Assembly (NCBI RefSeq): GCF_014642405.1
Contig: NZ_BMIN01000019.1
Location: 1-64,000, forward strand
Direction: 5' to 3'
From: Pontibacillus salipaludis
GTDB lineage: Bacteria > Bacillota > Bacilli > Bacillales > BH030062
DNA: 64,000 nucleotides
Positions within the stretch are counted from its first letter, which is position 1, and each line of letters opens with the position of its first letter. The translations under genes were made by a program, and so were the position numbers. The notes under the pieces are model-generated. The model did no database searches, was not told where the DNA came from, and worked only from the letters and a program-made list of their open reading frames with translations. Positions 60,104 through 64,000 of this stretch are shown here, one piece after another.

Positions 60104-60746
60104 GACGATCAGATTGGTGGTTGTAGATGACCATGATGTGGTTCGTAAAGGCGTGATTGCCTATTTAATGACAGAGCCGACATTTGATATTGTTGGAGAA
60201 GCGTCCAGTGGAAATGAAGGTGCGAAACTAGCTCTGAAAGAAAGACCAGATGTCGTGCTGATGGACCTTATGATGGAAAACGGGGATGGCATTGAAGCTA
60301 CAAAGCAGATCATGGCCGAACACCCTGATTGTAAAATTATTATTCTCACGAGCTATTATGATGATGAGAAAGTGTTCCCGGCACTTGAAGCAGGAGCATT
60401 CAGCTATATGTTGAAAACATCTTCAGCAGATGAGATTGCTTCGGCGATTAAAAAGGCTGCAAAAGGTGAGACACACATTGAACCTAAAGTAGCGAACAAA
60501 ATGATGACACGCTTTCGTTCTAAAGAAAAGAAGCTCCATGATGACCTGACTGGTCGGGAGTTAGAAGTGTTAATGTGTATTGGTGATGGATTAACGAACC
60601 AAGAAATTAGCGAAAAGCTATTCATTGGAATTAAAACGGTTAAGACACATGTAAGTAATGTCTTAAGTAAGTTAGCTGTGCAGGACCGTACCCAAGCGGC
60701 CGTTTATGCACATAAGAACGGTCTGATTCGCTCATCTAATGAGTAG
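60096..60746 (+). CDS. liaR: LiaR response regulator
   Basis: A 216-aa NarL-type regulator: receiver domain with DDH at 9-11, phosphorylation Asp near 55 (VVLMDLMM), Lys near 105, and a LuxR-type helix-turn-helix (LTGRELEVLMCIGDGLTNQE, KTVKTHVSNVLSKL). Start ATG 60096 after AGGAGG, overlapping liaS by 8 bp. No LiaR target liaIH is seen in this window. Confidence 0.93.
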   Translation: MSETIRLVVVDDHDVVRKGVIAYLMTEPTFDIVGEASSGNEGAKLALKERPDVVLMDLMMENGDGIEATKQIMAEHPDCKIIILTSYYDDEKVFPALEAGAFSYMLKTSSADEIASAIKKAAKGETHIEPKVANKMMTRFRSKEKKLHDDLTGRELEVLMCIGDGLTNQEISEKLFIGIKTVKTHVSNVLSKLAVQDRTQAAVYAHKNGLIRSSNE

Positions 60747-60769
60747 TAGGGTTATAAAGGTTGAGTTAG

Positions 60770-60815
60770 CAATCGAGTATGAAATCGTAGCGATTTTATA
60801 CTCGATTTTTTAGTG
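60770..60815 (+). terminator. Terminator of liaFSR
   Basis: 16-bp stem ATCGAGTATGAAATCG/CGATTTTATACTCGAT with T run. Confidence 0.9.
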
Positions 60816-60937
60816 GAAAGAAGAAATGATGAACGGGTATGGTAAGTGGTAGAACGACCTTCCTCTCTTTTTTACTAGAATCCGTGATTCACCTTTATTA
60901 TACTGAAGGAAGAATGTTTTGAATTGGGGATGTTTTG

Positions 60938-61357
60938 ATGATGAGTGAACGTGTGCAGAAGGCTCTCTTTTTTACCTGGTTAACGTCCGTTTTAGCGACG
61001 TTTGGGAGTCTGTTTTTTTCAGAAGTAATGGACTTTATTCCTTGTGAAAAGTGTTGGTACCAACGGATTTTGATGTATCCACTTGTGATACTGTATGGAA
61101 TTGCCTTGGCTCGTAAGGATCTTAGATATGGAGCAGCTGGACTTTTTATGAGTGGGTTAGGTGTATTAGTAGCAGCCTATCACTATGGAATGCAGAAGCT
61201 ACCATTTTTAAAGGAAGCAGGGGATGGATGTAGCGTTGTTTCTTGTGGAAGTACGTATATTAACTGGGGAGGATTTATTACAATCCCTCTACTATCCTTC
61301 ACAGCTTTCACGATTATATTTGTATGCCATCTATGGATGGTTCGCACCAATAAATAA
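60938..61357 (+). CDS. bdbC: BdbC-type thiol-disulfide oxidoreductase (DsbB-like)
   Basis: A 139-aa protein with four helices. CxxC in PCEKC near residue 36 and the second Cys pair in DGCSVVSCG near 97-102 are those of DsbB/BdbC. It re-oxidises a BdbD-like partner using menaquinone. No bdbD gene is next to it, which is unusual. Start ATG 60938 after GGGGAT; the TTG three bases earlier is possible. Confidence 0.9.
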   Translation: MMSERVQKALFFTWLTSVLATFGSLFFSEVMDFIPCEKCWYQRILMYPLVILYGIALARKDLRYGAAGLFMSGLGVLVAAYHYGMQKLPFLKEAGDGCSVVSCGSTYINWGGFITIPLLSFTAFTIIFVCHLWMVRTNK

Positions 61358-61397
61358 AATGGCCCTGTGCTTTTTTCAAGCACGGGCCATTTTATTT
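61355..61397. terminator. Bidirectional terminator
   Basis: AAAATGGCCC-GTGC/GCAC-GGGCCATTTT stem, T-rich on both sides, between convergent genes. Confidence 0.9.
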
Positions 61398-61407
61398 TTA
61401 GGTTTCA

Positions 61408-62106
61408 TTATTTTTTGTGAAAGTCATAGTGTGCCTCGAGACGCTCTTGGAAGGAGGCAATAATAATACAAATAGGCCAGTAGATAAACGCTACTAAAAG
61501 GTAGAGTGTCATAGCGTCACCTGTTCGACCGATTACGGTTTGAGCGCGCTGAATCATTTCAGGTACAGAAATAACTGCCGCTAGAGAAGTCGCTTTTACC
61601 AGGTCAAGCATCACGTTTGTTAGGGGTGGGAGAGCAATGCGTGTCGCTTGTGGAATGATGACGTGGCGAACCGTCTGCCAATAACTAAACCCTAGCGCTC
61701 TTGATGCTTCCCATTGTCCTGTTGAAACACTTTTTAGTGAAGCTCGAATAATCTCGGCGTTGTAAGCCGCGCTGTTTAAACCAAATCCTATAACAGCTGC
61801 TGTTACAGCGGATAACGTAAGTCCGATAAACGGTAATCCAAAATAAAGCAGGAAGAGGAAAACGAGAATAGGTGTCCCTCTCATAAAGGAAATGTATAAA
61901 CGGGATGGCCAACGTAAATAGATCGCCGTTGAGGATCGGCCTAAGGCTAGAAAGAAACCTAGCAATAAACCAATTGCCATCCCAGCGAGTGAGATGGCAA
62001 GGGTATAAGGCAGTCCCTCTAAAACAGTAGGTAAGCTCTCCCATGCAAGGCGCGGGTTAAAGAGCTTATCGTATTCAATGTCTTGGAATAGTGTAGGACT
62101 GATCAT
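61408..62106 (-). CDS. Polar amino-acid ABC transporter permease (cystine type)
   Basis: A 232-aa permease of the His/Glu/Gln family with five helices; EAA loop reads EASRALGFSYWQTVRHVIIP at about 150-170. Closest in layout to B. subtilis TcyB (YckA). It is 16 bp downstream of its binding protein gene. No ATPase gene follows; a terminator ends the operon. Confidence 0.88.
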   Translation of the reverse strand: MISPTLFQDIEYDKLFNPRLAWESLPTVLEGLPYTLAISLAGMAIGLLLGFFLALGRSSTAIYLRWPSRLYISFMRGTPILVFLFLLYFGLPFIGLTLSAVTAAVIGFGLNSAAYNAEIIRASLKSVSTGQWEASRALGFSYWQTVRHVIIPQATRIALPPLTNVMLDLVKATSLAAVISVPEMIQRAQTVIGRTGDAMTLYLLVAFIYWPICIIIASFQERLEAHYDFHKK

Positions 62107-62121
62107 AGAGTATCAACGCCT

Positions 62122-62979
62122 TTAGGATTCTATGCCTTCGATTTCGGTAATTTCACCTTCAGGTTGCTTCGATGCATCTTCGCCAAGGAAGAACTTCTTC
62201 GACAGCTCAGTTAATGTGCCGTCTTCTTGTAACTCTTTTAGTGCTTCATTCATTTTCTTCTGAAGTTCACTGTCTTCTTGTTCAAGAAGAATAGCTTGCT
62301 TCGTAGGATGCACCTTAATGTCTGGGTGAAGAACTAGGTCAAACTGAGGAAAGGCATTTATCCCGAGTTTGGATAAGTAATAGTCGTTAATGATGACATC
62401 TGTACGGCCGTTGTCAACATCACGAAGGTACACATCGTTTGTAGCGTTATCATACGTAATAACTTCAGCATCGTAATGACGAGCGATGTCACTAAATACA
62501 GATGTAGCAGCACCACCGGCTTTCTTTCCTTCAAGATCGTCAAGTGTTTCAATGCCACTTAGACCGTCTTCACGGACCACCAATGTTGTATATGAGTATT
62601 TGTAAGGGGTAGTAAACGCATATTTTTCTTTGCGTTTATCCGTTACTTCTATGTCGTTAATCGCTGCATCGATGCGGCCACTGTTCATAGCAGCAAATAG
62701 AGCGTCAAATCCCATCTCTTGAAACTTCACATCAACGCCAAGTTTTTCTCCAATCGCACGCATAACTTCGACGTCATAACCTGATAGTTTATCAGAATCT
62801 TTAGGGTAATAAGAGGTTGCTACAAGGGTCCCCGATGTCCCGACTACAATCTCTCCTTCTTCTTGAACTTTATCCCATGTAGTCGTTTCTTTTGCCTGGT
62901 CATCGCCATCGGTTGAACCACAAGCGGCTAAGATGAAAACAAAAGCTAAACTTACTACAAACATAAGTTGTTTTTTCAT
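62122..62979 (-). CDS. Amino-acid (cystine-type) ABC binding lipoprotein
   Basis: A 285-aa lipoprotein with lipobox LAAC. Binding fold starts GEIVVGTSGTLVATSYYP and DKLSGYDVEVMRAIGEKLG; DAAINDIEVTDKRKEKYAFTTPY is the family signature. Resembles TcyA (YckB). Long acidic C-terminal tail (PEGEITEIEGIES). AAGGGAA before ATG. Confidence 0.88.
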   Translation of the reverse strand: MKKQLMFVVSLAFVFILAACGSTDGDDQAKETTTWDKVQEEGEIVVGTSGTLVATSYYPKDSDKLSGYDVEVMRAIGEKLGVDVKFQEMGFDALFAAMNSGRIDAAINDIEVTDKRKEKYAFTTPYKYSYTTLVVREDGLSGIETLDDLEGKKAGGAATSVFSDIARHYDAEVITYDNATNDVYLRDVDNGRTDVIINDYYLSKLGINAFPQFDLVLHPDIKVHPTKQAILLEQEDSELQKKMNEALKELQEDGTLTELSKKFFLGEDASKQPEGEITEIEGIES

Positions 62980-63109
62980 AGTTGCACGTTCCCTTCATGT
63001 TGATATGATATAAAAACCTATCTAACTATAACAACATACTCTCTCAATTTCAAAAGAAAGAAATTTACAATTCTCACAAATCCCTCACCATTGCTATACA
63101 AGAGTAAAG

Positions 63110-63200
63110 CGTGCCAGACACGCGTTAGTCTTATACAGCACGAAAGGGTGCCAGGCACGCTTTCATGCTGTGAAGCATTAATGGGTGTCTGGCACGCTTC
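63110..63200. repeat. Three GCGTGCC/GGCACGC motifs in a row
   Basis: GCGTGCCAGACACGC (about 63111), GGGTGCCAGGCACGC (about 63148) and GGTGTCTGGCACGC (about 63186) lie within 90 bp. The same motif forms the centre of the 37-bp palindrome at 27410-27446. No gene overlaps. Confidence 0.75.
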
Positions 63201-63233
63201 TTCGCTTTAGAGTGGGAAAGTGTTTTGGCATTA

Positions 63234-63262
63234 AGAAAAGCCAGCTTTTTGCTGGCTTAGTG
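63234..63262 (-). terminator. Terminator of hmoB
   Basis: AAGCCAGC/GCTGGCTT stem with TTTTT loop; minus strand tail TTTTC. Confidence 0.75.
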
Positions 63263-63267
63263 TATGT

Positions 63268-63762
63268 TTAGTCTGGTTTTGTCATATGATATTTCGTTAA
63301 GTAGGCTGGTCCTGCTGAGAAGGATGGTTTCTCTTTACTTTGAGGGCCGGAATTTTTGTGAGCCTTTTGGAAGGCTTGGGAATTCTTCCAGTCTTCAAAG
63401 CTTGATTCATCTTTCCACTGAGTGAAGACAACGTAGGTATTGCCTTCTTCTGGACGTAAGATTCTGATCGCCTGAAATCCAGGTGAATCTTCAATTGCGC
63501 CTGCACGGTTTTTGAAGCGATCTTCAAAAAGTGGGCGCCCTTCATCTGTTACAGGGATGTTGTTCATGACAACAAATCCTTCTTCTTGAAGATCTCCTTG
63601 GTGATCAACCGTTTCATAAGAGCGTGGCTCTTGGAAGATGTTTTCTCCTTCTGTATAAGCAAGGGCAGAACTTTCACCCTGCATAAGAAAGATCTTTTGA
63701 TCGTGCTTTTCAGTTAAAGAAGCCAGGTAATCATAGGTGCCAAGTGTCATATATACATTCAT
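63268..63762 (-). CDS. hmoB: HmoB (YhgC)-like heme monooxygenase
   Basis: A 164-aa protein: N-terminal part of about 60 residues and a C-terminal antibiotic-biosynthesis-monooxygenase (ABM) domain with FKNRAGAIEDSPGFQAIRILRPEEG...VVFTQWKDESSFEDWKNSQAF, as in HmoB of B. subtilis (166 aa), which opens heme to release iron. Position yhaA ... yhgC - pbpF agrees. GAAAGGAG before ATG. Confidence 0.88.
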   Translation of the reverse strand: MNVYMTLGTYDYLASLTEKHDQKIFLMQGESSALAYTEGENIFQEPRSYETVDHQGDLQEEGFVVMNNIPVTDEGRPLFEDRFKNRAGAIEDSPGFQAIRILRPEEGNTYVVFTQWKDESSFEDWKNSQAFQKAHKNSGPQSKEKPSFSAGPAYLTKYHMTKPD

Positions 63763-63912
63763 GAAAACGTCTCCTTTCTATTAAGTTTAGTGTAGCAACG
63801 AAAGAATTTAAAAAGCAAGCAAGAAGGAAGCCTTTTTCTAAAACTTTGTGTTAGCGTATAATATTGGTAAGTATTCAAGCACTCCAATGTACAATAGGAC
63901 GAGGTGAACGTT

Positions 63913-64000
63913 ATGAATTGGAGAGAAATAAAAATCCCCGACTGGGTAAAGAGGTGGCGCTGGCTCATCATTGTTGTAGCAAGCATGGTGGTACTAGCTT
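63913..64000 (+). CDS. pbpF: Start of a PbpF-like gene (partial)
   Basis: ATG at 63913 after GAGGTG; 29 codons remain (MNWREIKIPDWVKRWRWLIIVVASM...), a basic segment then a membrane anchor, as in class A penicillin-binding proteins. Assigned by synteny (yhgC-pbpF) rather than by domain sequence. A -10-like TATAAT lies at about 63857. Cut by the window end. Confidence 0.45.
   Translation, partial: MNWREIKIPDWVKRWRWLIIVVASMVVLA

Overview
The window looks like the chromosome of a moderately halophilic, spore-forming Bacillaceae (Halobacillus/Pontibacillus-like). Evidence: alpha/beta-type SASP genes, a YheC/YheD spore-coat gene, a YjcZ-type mini-gene, Ecs, Hpr and PrsA, long synteny with the Bacillus subtilis sspB-yheCBA / yhaR-Q-P-O-N / yhaL-prsA / yhaI-hpr / trpP-yhaH-hit-ecsABC-yhaA-yhgC-pbpF block, and an expanded glycine-betaine uptake locus with two GbsR-type regulators. 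The genus call is inference; no rRNA or tRNA gene is visible.

Layout. 1-126 is the 3' end (domains V and VI) of a group II intron, followed by a 21-bp repeat array. 0.4-14.9 kb is an accessory mix: GNAT acetyltransferases, an ABC-2 exporter, peptidase S51, a BtuF-like protein, a thiolase, AzlCD, a sigma-K-type coat-like gene, a CDF transporter, WrbA, a staygreen-family protein and CapA. 15.1-16.3 kb is a SigO/RsoA/YvrJ-like split sigma-factor operon. It is followed by a 480-nt minus-strand unit that looks like structured RNA. 17-27.4 kb holds VanY, an MFS protein, FumC, two inverted SASP genes, MsmX with its YxkF-type regulator, a CstR-like repressor and ferritin-like proteins. 27.5-45 kb is the yhe/yha core. 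It lacks yhaM, and a GbsR-type gene lies between yhaN and yhaL. 45.3-49.6 kb is an OpuA system (ATPase, permease, two tandem binding proteins) with a second GbsR-type regulator. 49.7-56.5 kb is yhaH, trpP (with a TRAP-type triplet site), hit, ecsABC and yhaA. 57-64 kb holds a ferritin-like protein, PAP2 phosphatase, liaFSR, bdbC, a cystine-type ABC pair, hmoB and the start of a pbpF-like gene.

Three repeat systems that ordinary annotation misses run through the intergenic space. (1) Twelve long (about 175 bp) two-arm palindromes, usually in facing A-B pairs. Arm sequences differ between copies, yet each copy's arms stay complementary; inner helices change in step, and composite ends share inverted sequences. 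(2) Three arrays of 20-22-bp units with the core AGTGAC-N-AAA or a GC-rich variant. (3) GCGTGCC-GGCACGC palindromes. The palindrome family, spread through the genome with compensatory changes, is the best candidate for an undescribed system. Only genes, start codons and motifs read directly from the sequence are claimed; homologies are from memory of the families.
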